DNA of 64,000 bases, from NCBI RefSeq assembly GCF_011806455.1, contig NZ_JAATOT010000004.1:310001-374000 (forward strand), given 5' to 3'. The translations under genes and the position numbers were made by a program. Of the stretch, positions 38,710-47,590 are shown in pieces. Position 1 is the first letter of the stretch; each line of letters starts with the position of its first letter. The notes under the pieces were generated by a model, which saw only the letters and a program-made list of their open reading frames with translations, ran no database searches and was not told the origin of the DNA. This DNA is from Celeribacter sp. HF31 (GTDB lineage Bacteria; Pseudomonadota; Alphaproteobacteria; Rhodobacterales; Rhodobacteraceae).

Positions 38710-39849
38710 ATGATGAAATCTACAACCGCCGCTTTCGTGGCGCTTGCTGCATTGACCGGACCGGCTTTTGCACAAGACGCCATTGAACCCGAAACCCTCA
38801 CCGTCAAGGAAACGATCGACGAAGGCCCGAATCTGTTCGTGCTTTCTCAGGAGTGGAGAGGCCCGTCCTCGATCAACGTGTTGGGCGCCGAAGATTTCGC
38901 GATGAAGGGCAACATGGGCCCGGGCACCACCGCACAGATGGTGCTCTCTGCCGATGGCAAGACGATGTACACCACCTCGGTCTATTTCGAACGCTACACC
39001 TATGGCCCGATCACCAACGTCTTCCACACCTGGGACGTTGACACGCTCAAGATCAAAAGCGAATTCGAGTTCGGCGATAAAATGGCCCATGTGGAAAGCC
39101 AGCCGGCGCTTCTGACGCTGTCCTCCGATGAGGCCTATGCGCTGGCGCAAAACGCGACACCCGCGACCTCCGTGTCGGTGATCGACATCGCCGCGGGCGC
39201 CACGCTGGCCGAAATTCCGACGCCGGGCTGCTGGGGCATCTTCCCCTCGACCTCCGGCATGAAGTTCACCACGATCTGCGGGGATGGCACCTTCCAGACC
39301 TATGCTTATGCCGCCGATGGCACCTTTGGCGATCCGGGCAAGTCGGAGAAGATCTTTGACGTCGATGACGACGCGCTTTTCACCAATGGCGTGCGCGTGG
39401 GCGAGACCCTCGTTTACGTGTCCTATAACGGCAACCTCTATGTCGTCGACGACAGCGGTGAGGTGCCGGTCCTGTCCGAGACCTTCGCCCTGACCGAAGG
39501 TGTTCTGGGCAAATGGGCGCCGTCTGGTTCCGAGCTGATCGCCTATAACGCGCCGACCAACACCGCTTTCGTGCTGATGCACTCCGGGTCCTATGACGGG
39601 TCGCACAAAAACGGAGCCGAGCAAATCTGGGCCGTGGATATGGACAGCAAAACCGTTGTCGGACGCGCCGCCGCGCATCACGAAAACGGGCTGATCGTGA
39701 CCCAGACCGAAGAGCCGATGCTCTATGGCGCCAATGAGGAAGGCGACGTCTATCTCTACTCCGTCGAGATGGGCGACGAGGTCTTCCTTGAGGTGGCCGA
39801 AGAGTTCAACATCGCCGGCTGGCCGACCATCATGGAGCTGGATCGCTGA
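38710..39849 (+). CDS. aauB: TTQ amine dehydrogenase large subunit
   Basis: 379 residues with signal peptide (cut near GPAFA). The beta-propeller heavy-chain family is indicated by TLTVKETIDEGPNLFVL, MKGNMGPGTTAQMVLSADGKTMYTTSVYFERYTYGP and AAHHENGLIVTQTEEPM. It forms the periplasmic structural subunit holding the TTQ-bearing small subunit. Gene order B-E-D-A matches both aau and mau clusters. ATG 38710 or 38713 follows CAGGAGAC. The small subunit resembles aromatic amine dehydrogenase more than methylamine dehydrogenase. Confidence 0.88.
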   Translation: MMKSTTAAFVALAALTGPAFAQDAIEPETLTVKETIDEGPNLFVLSQEWRGPSSINVLGAEDFAMKGNMGPGTTAQMVLSADGKTMYTTSVYFERYTYGPITNVFHTWDVDTLKIKSEFEFGDKMAHVESQPALLTLSSDEAYALAQNATPATSVSVIDIAAGATLAEIPTPGCWGIFPSTSGMKFTTICGDGTFQTYAYAADGTFGDPGKSEKIFDVDDDALFTNGVRVGETLVYVSYNGNLYVVDDSGEVPVLSETFALTEGVLGKWAPSGSELIAYNAPTNTAFVLMHSGSYDGSHKNGAEQIWAVDMDSKTVVGRAAAHHENGLIVTQTEEPMLYGANEEGDVYLYSVEMGDEVFLEVAEEFNIAGWPTIMELDR

Positions 39850-40376
39850 TGGGAGACCTGTCGCACCTCACCTCTGCAACCTTGACGAGCTTTCTCGTGC
39901 TCGTCTTGGCGCGCGCGGCCTGGCACAAATGGCAGGCCTACTATGAAACGGTGGGATTTGCGCAGGGCTATGGGCTTGTGCCGCGTCATTTGGTGCCCTT
40001 GATCGTGCGCGGACTGATGGGGGCCGAGGCCCTCACCGTTCTCGCACTCCTGCTCCCATTCACCCGCCCCTTCGGCGGACTGATGGCGGCAGGTTTGTTC
40101 CTGGGCTACGGCGCTTTGATGGCGGCGGCTTTGCTTCGCGGGCAGACGGAGATCGACTGTGGCTGCGGTGGCACGCCGCAGATCGTCTCCGGCCTCACCC
40201 TCGGGCGCAATGCCGTTTTGACCGCCATGGCGCTGGCTGTCGCGATGATCGCCACCGGGCCGGTCGGTCCTGCGGGGGCGATCATGGCGATCACCGCCGG
40301 GATCACGCTTTTCGCCATCTACGGCGTGGTGGAAAAACTCGCTTCCCATCTCCCCCACATCCGTCAGGCCGGATGA
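39849..40376 (+). CDS. aauE: MauE-type membrane maturation protein
   Basis: 175 residues with four to five membrane segments, in the DoxX/MauE superfamily (LARAAWHKWQAYYETVGF; TEIDCGCGGTPQIVSGLTLGRNAV). The start overlaps the aauB stop by one base (TGATG). MauE and MauD are needed for the disulfides and stability of the small subunit; the CxC pair in DCGCGG could pass thiol electrons across the membrane. Confidence 0.86.
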   Translation: MGDLSHLTSATLTSFLVLVLARAAWHKWQAYYETVGFAQGYGLVPRHLVPLIVRGLMGAEALTVLALLLPFTRPFGGLMAAGLFLGYGALMAAALLRGQTEIDCGCGGTPQIVSGLTLGRNAVLTAMALAVAMIATGPVGPAGAIMAITAGITLFAIYGVVEKLASHLPHIRQAG

Positions 40377-40392
40377 GAGAGGACAGAACGAT

Positions 40393-41010
40393 ATGAATAT
40401 ACTTATCTTTTCCAACATCGCCCTGTGGGTCGTCGTGCTGGTACAGATCGCGATCATCTTCGCGCTCGCCCGCCAGATCGGCATCCTGTTCGAACGGGTC
40501 TCTCCGGTCGGCGCGATGATTTCGGACAGCGGGCCGGACATCGACGAAGCCGTGCCGAACATGACCCTGCCCAATCTCAACGGGCCGGAATTTGCATTGG
40601 GCGGGCCGGAAGGGCGGGCGCAGCTTGTGTTCTTCCTGTCCACCACCTGTCCGATCTGCAAGGCGCTCTTGCCCGCGATCAAATCGATCCGGGACGATGA
40701 ACAGGGCTGGCTCGATGTCGCGCTGGCCTCCGACGGGCGCGAAGCGGCGCATCGTCGGCTTATCGAGGCGGAAGATCTCGGGTCTTTCCCTTATGCGCTG
40801 TCCTCCGATCTCGGCATGACCTTCAAGGTCGCAAAACTGCCCTTTGCCGTGCTCATCGGGCCGGACGGCAAGGTGCGCGCCAAGGGTCTCGTGAACTCTC
40901 GTGAACAGCTCGAAAGCCTGTTCACCGCCTCCGAGACCGGCATCCCTTCTTACCAGGCTGCGGTCGCCCAGCAGATGGGCGCCACTCAATTTTCCTCCGA
41001 AAGGATCTGA
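40393..41010 (+). CDS. aauD: MauD-type thioredoxin-like protein
   Basis: 205 residues. An N-terminal membrane anchor (NILIFSNIALWVVVLVQIAIIFALAR) is followed by a thioredoxin fold with active site TTCPICKALLP. It is thought to form or shuffle the many disulfides of the quinone-bearing small subunit in the periplasm. It lies between aauE and aauA, two bases before aauA. Confidence 0.9.
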   Translation: MNILIFSNIALWVVVLVQIAIIFALARQIGILFERVSPVGAMISDSGPDIDEAVPNMTLPNLNGPEFALGGPEGRAQLVFFLSTTCPICKALLPAIKSIRDDEQGWLDVALASDGREAAHRRLIEAEDLGSFPYALSSDLGMTFKVAKLPFAVLIGPDGKVRAKGLVNSREQLESLFTASETGIPSYQAAVAQQMGATQFSSERI

Positions 41011-41012
41011 TT

Positions 41013-41534
41013 ATGACCAGACTGATCGATAAACTTCTCAAGACCCTCGACAAAAGCGTCGAAACCGGTGCCCGCACCGCCGCGCGCAACCTTGGCCGCC
41101 GCAGCTTTATGGCAAAGGCCGGGGCTTCGGTTCTGGGCGCCGCCGTTGCGACCCCGATCCTGCCTTTTGATCGTCGCGCCAACGCCTCTGAGCTGCCGGA
41201 AGACGAATGCGCCTACTGGCGCCACTGTGCCCTCGACGGCAACCTGTGTTCGACCTCCGGCGGCTCTTTGACGCAATGTCCTCCGGGCTCGTCGGCGTCG
41301 TCGGTGTCCTGGGTCGGCACTTGCACCAACCCGGACGACGGCAAGGATTACCTCGTGTCCTACAACGATTGCTGCGGCAAACCGTCGGTGGATTCCGCAA
41401 CCTTCTGCTACACCTCCGAAGGCGAGCGTCCGGGCTATCGCATGGGGCTCTACAACGACATCAACTGGTGCATGGCGAATACCGACAAAGGCTATCACTG
41501 CACGGTTTCCGTGGTTGTGGGCCTGGCGGAGTAA
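41013..41534 (+). CDS. aauA: TTQ amine dehydrogenase small subunit
   Basis: 173 residues with a long twin-arginine leader (GRRSFMAKAGASVLGAAVA). Trp100 (SVSWVGTC) and Trp152 (NDINWCMAN) are the TTQ precursors; Asp119 (SYNDCCGK) matches the catalytic Asp, all at the spacing of methylamine dehydrogenase Trp57, Asp76 and Trp108 with one insertion. The mature part has 10 Cys instead of 12; Thr81 and Thr130 replace Cys38 and Cys86. GKDYLVSYNDCCGK and NWCMAN are closer to aromatic amine dehydrogenase. It oxidises a primary amine to aldehyde and ammonia in the periplasm. Confidence 0.93.
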   Translation: MTRLIDKLLKTLDKSVETGARTAARNLGRRSFMAKAGASVLGAAVATPILPFDRRANASELPEDECAYWRHCALDGNLCSTSGGSLTQCPPGSSASSVSWVGTCTNPDDGKDYLVSYNDCCGKPSVDSATFCYTSEGERPGYRMGLYNDINWCMANTDKGYHCTVSVVVGLAE

Positions 41535-41540
41535 TCTGAC

Positions 41541-41990
41541 GTGCGCCTTTTGACGACACTCACGGGGGCTGTGGCGACCGCCATGGCCCTCCTCGCCCTC
41601 CCGGTCTCGGCAGAGACGCCGGAGGAGCTGTTTAACACTCATTGCGCCGCCTGTCACAACACGGGCGGCATCGGCAATCCGGGCCTCGCCCCGCCGTTGA
41701 ACCGGCCCGCCTTTTGGCAAGCCCTTGGCGACACCGCGCCCGAGTATCTCGCTGGCGTGGTGGTGTCGGGAATGGCGGGCAAGCTGGAGGTGCAGGGCCA
41801 GATGTACATCGGCCTGATCATGCCGCCAGTGGCCAGCACCACCGACGAAGAACTGGTCGAAATCGGCACTTGGGTGTTGCAAACGCTCGGTGAGACCGAT
41901 GGCGTCATGACGCAGGCGCTTCTCGATGCGGCGCGGGAGGCGCGTCCCTCTCATGCCGATCTGCGTGCCATGCGCCCGGCTGTCGATTAA
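41541..41990 (+). CDS. periplasmic monoheme cytochrome c
   Basis: 149 residues with signal peptide (cut near PVSA). One heme site, CAACH, lies near residue 33; candidate Met ligands are in SGMAGK and IMPPV. It starts six bases after aauA and probably accepts electrons from the amine dehydrogenase or helps form TTQ, since neither an azurin/amicyanin gene nor mauG is found nearby. Confidence 0.85.
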   Translation: MRLLTTLTGAVATAMALLALPVSAETPEELFNTHCAACHNTGGIGNPGLAPPLNRPAFWQALGDTAPEYLAGVVVSGMAGKLEVQGQMYIGLIMPPVASTTDEELVEIGTWVLQTLGETDGVMTQALLDAAREARPSHADLRAMRPAVD

Positions 41991-42008
41991 GCCCTTGGAC
42001 GGAAAGGA

Positions 42009-42470
42009 ATGAGCATGCCTCTTTTGAAATCTTTGAGCATTGTGATGGCACTTCTGCCCGCCGCGCTTGCAGCCGCCGATCAACCCACGCGCAGCCCGCA
42101 CACGAATTACATCCTGCGCTGTGCGGGCTGTCACGGGTTCGAGGGCTTGGGGACGACAGAGGGGGACATCCCGGCCTTTCCCGACAGTGTCGGTTATATC
42201 GCCAGCACCGAGATGGGCCGCACCTACATGATGCATGTGCCGGGCGTCGTGAGCGCCTCGCTCAACAACGGCGAGATCGCCGAAGTGATGAACTATATCC
42301 TCGACATCTGGGGGGCGACCGACAGCGGCAGCCCGCCCGAGCCCTTCACAGAGGAAGAGGTGACCCACCGCCGCGCCGAGCCGGTGCCCGATGTGGTGGC
42401 CTATCGTCGTCTCGTGGTGGATGAGCTTTCCGCCATGGGGGTGACCGTCGCGGAGTATCCATGGCCTTGA
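42009..42470 (+). CDS. second periplasmic monoheme cytochrome c
   Basis: 153 residues with signal peptide (cut near ALAAA). One heme site, CAGCH, near residue 38; likely Met ligands in TEMGRTYMMHVPG. It is the last gene of the amine dehydrogenase operon and follows the first cytochrome by 18 bases after a GAAAGGAA site. It may work in electron transfer or quinone maturation with its neighbour. Confidence 0.84.
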   Translation: MSMPLLKSLSIVMALLPAALAAADQPTRSPHTNYILRCAGCHGFEGLGTTEGDIPAFPDSVGYIASTEMGRTYMMHVPGVVSASLNNGEIAEVMNYILDIWGATDSGSPPEPFTEEEVTHRRAEPVPDVVAYRRLVVDELSAMGVTVAEYPWP

Positions 42471-42590
42471 TGTGCCTTGACCGACAAGCCCCTCAACCTG
42501 CCGCAGCTTCGTGACACTACCTTCTGGCTTGTGCCGCTTCGGAACCATCTTGGCCCTTCGTTTTCCTAAAGAGTAAGGTGAACCACCTCT

Positions 42591-42956
42591 GTGGGGGAGG
42601 ACCACCACGTCGCCACGCACAACCTGTGGACGGGGCGCTTGAAATATATCGTCGCGGAGACGGCACGAAGTCAACGCGTCGAGCGCCTTGGAATGCTTGT
42701 TGACCAACATCTAGAAATTGCAGAACGTGCCGAAGCCCGTGAACAAGGTTTTCGTGCTGATGCTGTGAGATATGAGCGCCAAGGCAATGTCGGCTCGGCA
42801 GCAGCAAGACTTCGTGCTGAGGAAATGGAAGATAGAGCCGAATCCGCGCGCGCCGAAGAAGCTCGCTTACATGAGCGTCAGCTGGAAGTTCAGGGGGCGG
42901 CAAATGTCCGTCGACGAACGGAACGATTGGTGTCGCGTCGCCTGAGGTGGAGTTGA
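42591..42956 (+). CDS. charged coiled-coil small protein, uncertain
   Basis: 121 residues from GTG 42591. The middle and end are rich in Glu, Arg and Ala with heptad-like spacing (LRAEEMEDRAESARAEEARLHERQ), typical of a coiled coil. No family recognised. A 31-residue frame (42956-43051) starts on the overlapping TGATG and may be coupled. Codon use is less GC-biased than in neighbours, so it may be foreign. Confidence 0.35.
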   Translation: MGEDHHVATHNLWTGRLKYIVAETARSQRVERLGMLVDQHLEIAERAEAREQGFRADAVRYERQGNVGSAAARLRAEEMEDRAESARAEEARLHERQLEVQGAANVRRRTERLVSRRLRWS

Positions 42957-43067
42957 TGCCTGAGCTGATCGACGACATGATCGCAAATCCAGGCGACCCA
43001 ATCTATTTCGAGCGCCCAGACTTGAGGGAATGCTGCAAAGCAGTCATTTGAGGGGCAACGATGTCGG

Positions 43068-43331
43068 CTATGCGACTCTCTGCGTTGGCAACACGGGTAC
43101 GAAACCCGCAGTTTGTGCAGCCGTCATAAACGCTTTGCGTGCTTCGCCCACGGGTGCCATGCAGTCCATGGCTGCGTCAATCGTCGTCAGTGCGCGTTGC
43201 TGCGCGTCGTCGGAGACCGGCCATTTGCGGCTAAGCCAGTAGCGGGCTTTTTCGATGGTGCCGAATTTCTGTACGTCGCCTTCGGGCGATGTGAGGAGAG
43301 ACAGGGGCGTGCCCCAATAAATTTCTATCAA
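43068..43331 (-). CDS. DUF982 family protein
   Basis: About 87 residues from TTG 43331, preceded by AAGAAGAAG. FGTIEKARYWLSRKWP, then ALTTIDAAMDCMAPVGEARKAFMTAAQTAGF, fits DUF982, a small family of unknown function common in Rhizobiales and Rhodobacterales. A longer frame to an ATG at 43406 exists but lies outside the usual family length. It stands alone. Confidence 0.55.
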   Translation of the reverse strand: MIEIYWGTPLSLLTSPEGDVQKFGTIEKARYWLSRKWPVSDDAQQRALTTIDAAMDCMAPVGEARKAFMTAAQTAGFVPVLPTQRVA

Positions 43332-44123
43332 GATCTTCTTCTTTCTTGTCAGCAAACCGCAGAGCCACCGATAAAGCGGCGCGGTTTTGGACAGGTCGTG
43401 GCGCACGGCCTACGGCATCTGCCCTTGAGAATGGCTTGGTTCGCGGGAACTCAAGTGGTTGACCATCCTGGGTCGTGGCGCAGGTGAATGTGGTCACCAG
43501 ACACCTGCAATGCACACGCCAAAACGTGCTGCGGACCCTATCTTCTGGTCAGGTGAATACGTCAGCGACGGTCAATCCAATCGCTTGCCCTGTCTGGTGC
43601 AATTTGTCTGGCGCAATTTGCACATCAACAGGAAAACGTCTGCGGGCCTTATGCGGGCCTGTCGAACCATATGTCAACATGTGAGGCACGGGCCAAACGT
43701 CTCAGAGAGAGATAGGGGCTCCGTCGCCGAAATGCGAGGTGTTTTCCTCAGAAAGACGCGAAACCCGGCTTAGTTGCGGAAAACGCACAGTATTATTCTT
43801 GGGCTCTCACGGATTGCCCTGCGGTGTCAGACCGTCGACGGCGGTCTCTAAGGTGAAGTTGTTCCGATTGCGCGTCATTGCACTGGTAATATCGCGCGCG
43901 ATCCCCCATATCTATAAAGGTTACAAGGAAATTCTCACAGGCGGGCGACGACCCGCGCCATCACTGCGGTGCGCAATATGCCCCCAGTTTCTCCTCGTAT
44001 CCTGACGACCAACCAAACGAACAGGTTCAAAGCTGCCCCTTTAGAGGAGAGCCGTCGCGCGTGCGCGATCGCCGCCTCGGAGCGCCGCTTCCCCCGAACG
44101 TGCACCCGAAAAGGATACCCACG
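43332..44123. other. gene-free stretch
   Basis: About 790 bases with no supportable gene. Frames here lack protein-like composition. Promoters for the genes starting at 44124 and 44371 should lie at the right end. Confidence 0.35.
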
Positions 44124-44312
44124 ATGACCAAGCAGATCCCTCACCGCGAAGATGCCGATACGGACAAGTCGACAATCGTGCGCAAACGCCCGACCAAGAC
44201 CGCGACGCCGGACGCGGCTCCGACACCGCGCCGTTCGATTTTTGACGACTCCTACGCCCCTGTTGGCGCGGAATTACGCAAGGCGTGGTCGCGCCATAGC
44301 GCCAAATCATGA
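44124..44312 (+). CDS. small basic protein of unknown function
   Basis: 62 residues from ATG 44124, 10 bases after AAAAGGA. Composition is hydrophilic, Thr/Pro/Lys/Arg rich, ending FDDSYAPVGAELRKAWSRHSAKS. It lies 58 bases before the transglutaminase-like gene on the same strand. No family recognised. Confidence 0.5.
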   Translation: MTKQIPHREDADTDKSTIVRKRPTKTATPDAAPTPRRSIFDDSYAPVGAELRKAWSRHSAKS

Positions 44313-44370
44313 GATCAAAGAGACCGTCATTCGACGCGCCTCTCGCCATGCGCCGCAGAGGAGCCATTTT

Positions 44371-45192
44371 ATGACCTCTTCCGATCTGCGTATCAAACTC
44401 GGCTGTCGATTTCAGTTCGATCTGCCGCAACCGACCCCGATGATCGCGCTTTTGAACGTGCATTTCTCGCGGGTCAGCGATCTCGAATACCCGGACCACC
44501 TCACCACCACGCCCCGCGTGCCGATGAGCGGCTATCGCGACGGGTTCGGCAATTGGTGCACACGAATGATCGCGCCACAAGGACGTTTCACCGTCGAAAC
44601 CCAGACGATCATCCGGGACACGGGCCTGCCTGATGCGCGCCCGGACATCGGTGCGCAGGCGCCCGTCGAAAGCTTGCCGGACGAGGTGCTCGTTTATCTC
44701 TTGGGCAGCCGCTATTGCGACACCGACACCCTATCCGACACAGCTTGGCGGTTGTTTCAGCATACCTCCTTCGGGTTGCCCCGCGTGCAGGCGATCTGCG
44801 ATTTCGTTCACAACCATATTCGCTTTGATTACATGGCTGCGGATGCCACCCGGAGTGCCGCGCGGGCCTATCACGAGGCGCAGGGCGTTTGCCGAGATTA
44901 CGCGCATCTGGCGATCACCTTTTGTCGCTGCATGAACATCCCGGCGCGCTACTGCACCGGCTATCTCGGCGACATCGGTACGGCGCCGCCCTATCCGCCG
45001 GGCGATTTCGCGGCCTGGATGGAGGTCTGGCTCGATGGGCGCTGGTGGGTGTTCGATCCGCGCAACAACATGCTGCGCATCGGGCGCGTTCTGGTCGCGC
45101 AGGGGCGCGATGCCGCGGACGTGCCTCTGACCCATTCTTTTGGCGAAAACATTTTGTCCGGCTTCGACGTCTGGAGTGATCAGATCAGCTGA
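44371..45192 (+). CDS. transglutaminase-like protein
   Basis: 273 residues from ATG 44371 (GAGGAG upstream). The N-terminal 130 residues resemble the bacterial transglutaminase-like N domain, then the core: Cys174 in EAQGVCRDYAHLAITFCR and Asp229 in WWVFDPRNN. The His expected before the AW motif is Ala (FAAWMEVW, residues 213-220), so the classical Cys-His-Asp triad is incomplete unless another His serves. Such proteins are cysteine-protease-like enzymes of unclear substrate. Confidence 0.85.
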   Translation: MTSSDLRIKLGCRFQFDLPQPTPMIALLNVHFSRVSDLEYPDHLTTTPRVPMSGYRDGFGNWCTRMIAPQGRFTVETQTIIRDTGLPDARPDIGAQAPVESLPDEVLVYLLGSRYCDTDTLSDTAWRLFQHTSFGLPRVQAICDFVHNHIRFDYMAADATRSAARAYHEAQGVCRDYAHLAITFCRCMNIPARYCTGYLGDIGTAPPYPPGDFAAWMEVWLDGRWWVFDPRNNMLRIGRVLVAQGRDAADVPLTHSFGENILSGFDVWSDQIS

Positions 45193-45414
45193 CGCGCAGC
45201 TCAAAGACAGCTCCGAAAGGTGGCGCGCGCCGGACGGGAAAAATCTTTTATTTCTTTTCCTTTGCTATTCGGAGTCCCGTCCTGTACCCCTAAGGAGCAA
45301 CGTTTTTTCCATCTGCATCCTGTCTCCCTTATCGGTTCCAGTCTGCCATTTCGATCAGACTGTGCCGGGCAACCGCATTCACGTGGGCTGCAAAACACTC
45401 AAGGAGACATCACA
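45193..45414. promoter_or_regulatory. cold-shock gene leader
   Basis: 222 bases before cspA. Cold-shock genes usually have a long structured 5-prime leader, and this stretch, with pyrimidine-rich runs at 45243-45275, could hold it. No fixed motif is claimed. Confidence 0.35.
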
Positions 45415-45621
45415 ATGGCCAATGGCACTGTGAAATGGTTCAACCAAACTAAAGGCTTCGGCTTCATCGCACCGGAATCCGGTGGACGCGATATTTTCGT
45501 CCATATTTCCGCGATGGAACGCGGCGGCATCGCCCAGTTGGATGACGGTCAAACCGTCACCTTCGACGTCGAATCCGGACGCGACGGCCGCGAGTCCGCG
45601 ACCAATCTGGCACTCGCCTGA
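45415..45621 (+). CDS. cspA: cold-shock DNA/RNA-binding protein
   Basis: 68 residues, the full length of a CspA-type single OB fold. RNP1 is KGFGFI and RNP2 DIFVHIS, both intact. It binds single-stranded nucleic acid and melts RNA structure at low temperature. AAGGAGA precedes ATG 45415. Small downstream genes follow on the same strand. Confidence 0.95.
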   Translation: MANGTVKWFNQTKGFGFIAPESGGRDIFVHISAMERGGIAQLDDGQTVTFDVESGRDGRESATNLALA

Positions 45622-45676
45622 TCTGACCGGTTCGGACCCGGCGCTCATCGCCGGGTCCTATGACCAAGGAGGCCTT

Positions 45677-45895
45677 ATGCCCCGCAAAGACAAAGTCACC
45701 TCTCTGTTTCGCGAAACGGTCACCAAGCCGGCCACACCGCATGATCGCACCGCTGCGGCGGCCCGCGAGATCATCGAAACAGAAGCCGCGCGACGCGCAG
45801 AATTGACGGCCAACCTCAAAGCGGCCCGTCTGGCGCGCGATGCGCATCAGGCTGCGCCCGACGCAGCCCCTGTCTCTGACGAGACCAACAGCTGA
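45677..45895 (+). CDS. small charged helical protein downstream of cspA
   Basis: 72 residues from ATG 45677 with a strong AAGGAGG site. Sequence is Ala/Glu/Arg-rich and probably helical (REIIETEAARRAELTANLKAARLARDAHQ). No function known. Its position 55 bases after cspA suggests co-transcription. Confidence 0.6.
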   Translation: MPRKDKVTSLFRETVTKPATPHDRTAAAAREIIETEAARRAELTANLKAARLARDAHQAAPDAAPVSDETNS

Positions 45896-45959
45896 GCCGG
45901 TTTCATGGGCTCACACTGACCCTCCGGGGAGAGCCCCGGATCATGATGGAGCACCAAAC

Positions 45960-46124
45960 ATGACACCCAAACAGACGCCTCAGGGCGCGCACTCCCCCGT
46001 ATCGACGTCCTTTGTCGAAAAGACCAAAGCCGCTGACCTCGGATGGCAGAATTTCTTTCGGCATCTGGCGGCGGAAAAGACATCCGAAACGCGGCAGGCC
46101 TTGCCGCGACACGTTCAGGAATAA
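45960..46124 (+). CDS. small protein of unknown function
   Basis: 54 residues from ATG 45960, preceded by TGGAGC. Includes VEKTKAADLGWQNFFRHLAAEKTSETR. No family recognised; third in the cspA run before the terminator at 46236. Confidence 0.45.
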   Translation: MTPKQTPQGAHSPVSTSFVEKTKAADLGWQNFFRHLAAEKTSETRQALPRHVQE

Positions 46125-46829
46125 CACCATTTTTCCATAGCATATGGAAGATGGTGTTCCCGGTGGCCCGACTGAGAGCGATCAGGCGCCTCTTGCGCCG
46201 ATCAGCATTCGTCGATGCGCCATCGGGAGGTGAAGCGGCAGAGCATTGTCTCTGCCGTTTTGCTTTTATGTGCCACCTTTCGGGACTACCTTGTTTACAC
46301 GATTTCCGTTTTTCGTCTTCTCAGTCGATATGACCGTCAGAGCGTTCACCGAGGAAATCGCAAACTGCCCCGACCCCTCCCTTTGTTCTGATGTCGTTTT
46401 TGACCACTCTGTCCCGCGCACCGGACATCACCCCATCCCGAACCAAAGGTCCGGGTTGGGGCAGCGGCAGACGCAATTCACGGCCCGGAGCTGTCGTTCA
46501 CTGCGGTGGTGAAGAGCTTTCAATCTTTGCGATCCGGCAAACGACCCTGAGCGGGAAAGAGACGATCCGGGCACACAAAGGCGACCACATCCCTCACAGA
46601 CAATCAGGGATGCGAGCCGAGACACTGTTCGACCATTCACTTTGTGCCGGGCCTATATACCTGCGCGGCGTTCTTGCCGTTTTTTTTCCGTTAGAGTTTC
46701 AAGATACCCGAGCCCGGTGCCGATTTTTTGAGCAAACCGAGGGGGCTTGCGATTTTGCCGGACATAAGGCTCTCGACGCGCTTGACCAAATTATAAATAC
46801 AAGCCAACCTGTTTTTAAATGAGGGACAG
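46125..46829. other. gene-free stretch with terminator
   Basis: About 700 bases between the cspA run and the TetR gene. The only clear element is the terminator at 46236-46267. Confidence 0.45.
46236..46267 (+). terminator. rho-independent terminator
   Basis: Stem CGGCAGAG/CTCTGCCG, loop CATTGT, followed by a T-rich tail (GTTTTGCTTTT without the first G). It probably ends the cspA transcription unit. Confidence 0.78.
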
Positions 46830-47453
46830 ATGACAGTAACGACACGCCGCACCCAAGACCAACGCAGCACCGAAACCCGCAGGCTTCTGCTGGCGGCGAC
46901 GGTGCAGATGCTGATGGAAGTGGGCTACGCCAACACCAGCACGGCAGGCATCGCCAAGCGTGCGGGCGTGTCTCGCGGGGCGCAGACGCATCATTACCCC
47001 AGCAAGATGGCGCTGATCGTCGCTGCCACCGAAGAGATGTTCGCGAATTTCGCCGCCGGGCTGGAGGCGCTCGCGGCTGATATGCGGAGCGGGGCGCTGG
47101 ATTACGACCGGTTTTTCGAGGCGGTCTGGGGCGAGGTGCTGCATGGCGACTGGTTCTATTCCTCGCTCGAAATCATCGTGGCGGCGCGCGGCGACGCGGA
47201 CCTGCGCCAACAGCTTGAGCCGCTGATCCTCGATCTGCACGAGCGGCTGGAGGCGATCTGGTCGCAGACCTTCGTGGCGGTGAACCCCGATGTGGTGACC
47301 TCGCGGGTGGCGTTGAACCTGGCGATGAATGTGTTTCGCGGCATGGCCGTTCAGGCGGTGCTGCGCAGGGATGAGGCCTATTTCCGCGAAATGGTGATGA
47401 CGCTCAAAACCATGTTGGCGGGGCATGTTCGTCCCGCAAGCGGTCCCTTGTAA
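46830..47453 (+). CDS. TetR-family regulator upstream of Liv-type operon
   Basis: 207 residues. Helix-turn-helix: NTSTAGIAKRAGVSRGAQTHHYPSKMALI. The C-terminal domain has no recognised ligand signature. It is 137 bases upstream of the ABC substrate-binding gene on the same strand, so it may regulate that operon. An unrelated local role cannot be excluded. Confidence 0.87.
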   Translation: MTVTTRRTQDQRSTETRRLLLAATVQMLMEVGYANTSTAGIAKRAGVSRGAQTHHYPSKMALIVAATEEMFANFAAGLEALAADMRSGALDYDRFFEAVWGEVLHGDWFYSSLEIIVAARGDADLRQQLEPLILDLHERLEAIWSQTFVAVNPDVVTSRVALNLAMNVFRGMAVQAVLRRDEAYFREMVMTLKTMLAGHVRPASGPL

Positions 47454-47590
47454 TTTTCTTCCTTACCAGTTTTGCGCATCGTGCATGCGCTTAAACAAAC
47501 AATACGGTCGGTTTTTAAGTTGAAATCGACACATAACAAAAGCGGTAAAAAAGCCGCAGTCCAAACAGAAACGTCCAACAGGAGTAACAG

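Noticed and set aside
40986-42710. 574-codon minus-strand frame under aauA and the cytochromes
   Set aside because: The sense strand has heme sites, signal peptides and TTQ residues; the antisense frame has none.
43935-44144. Possible tRNA-like or RNA element in the gap before 44124
   Set aside because: No cloverleaf or CCA-end pattern could be drawn.
46391-46822. 143-codon plus-strand frame before the TetR gene
   Set aside because: Composition is not protein-like and nothing supports the start; treated as intergenic.
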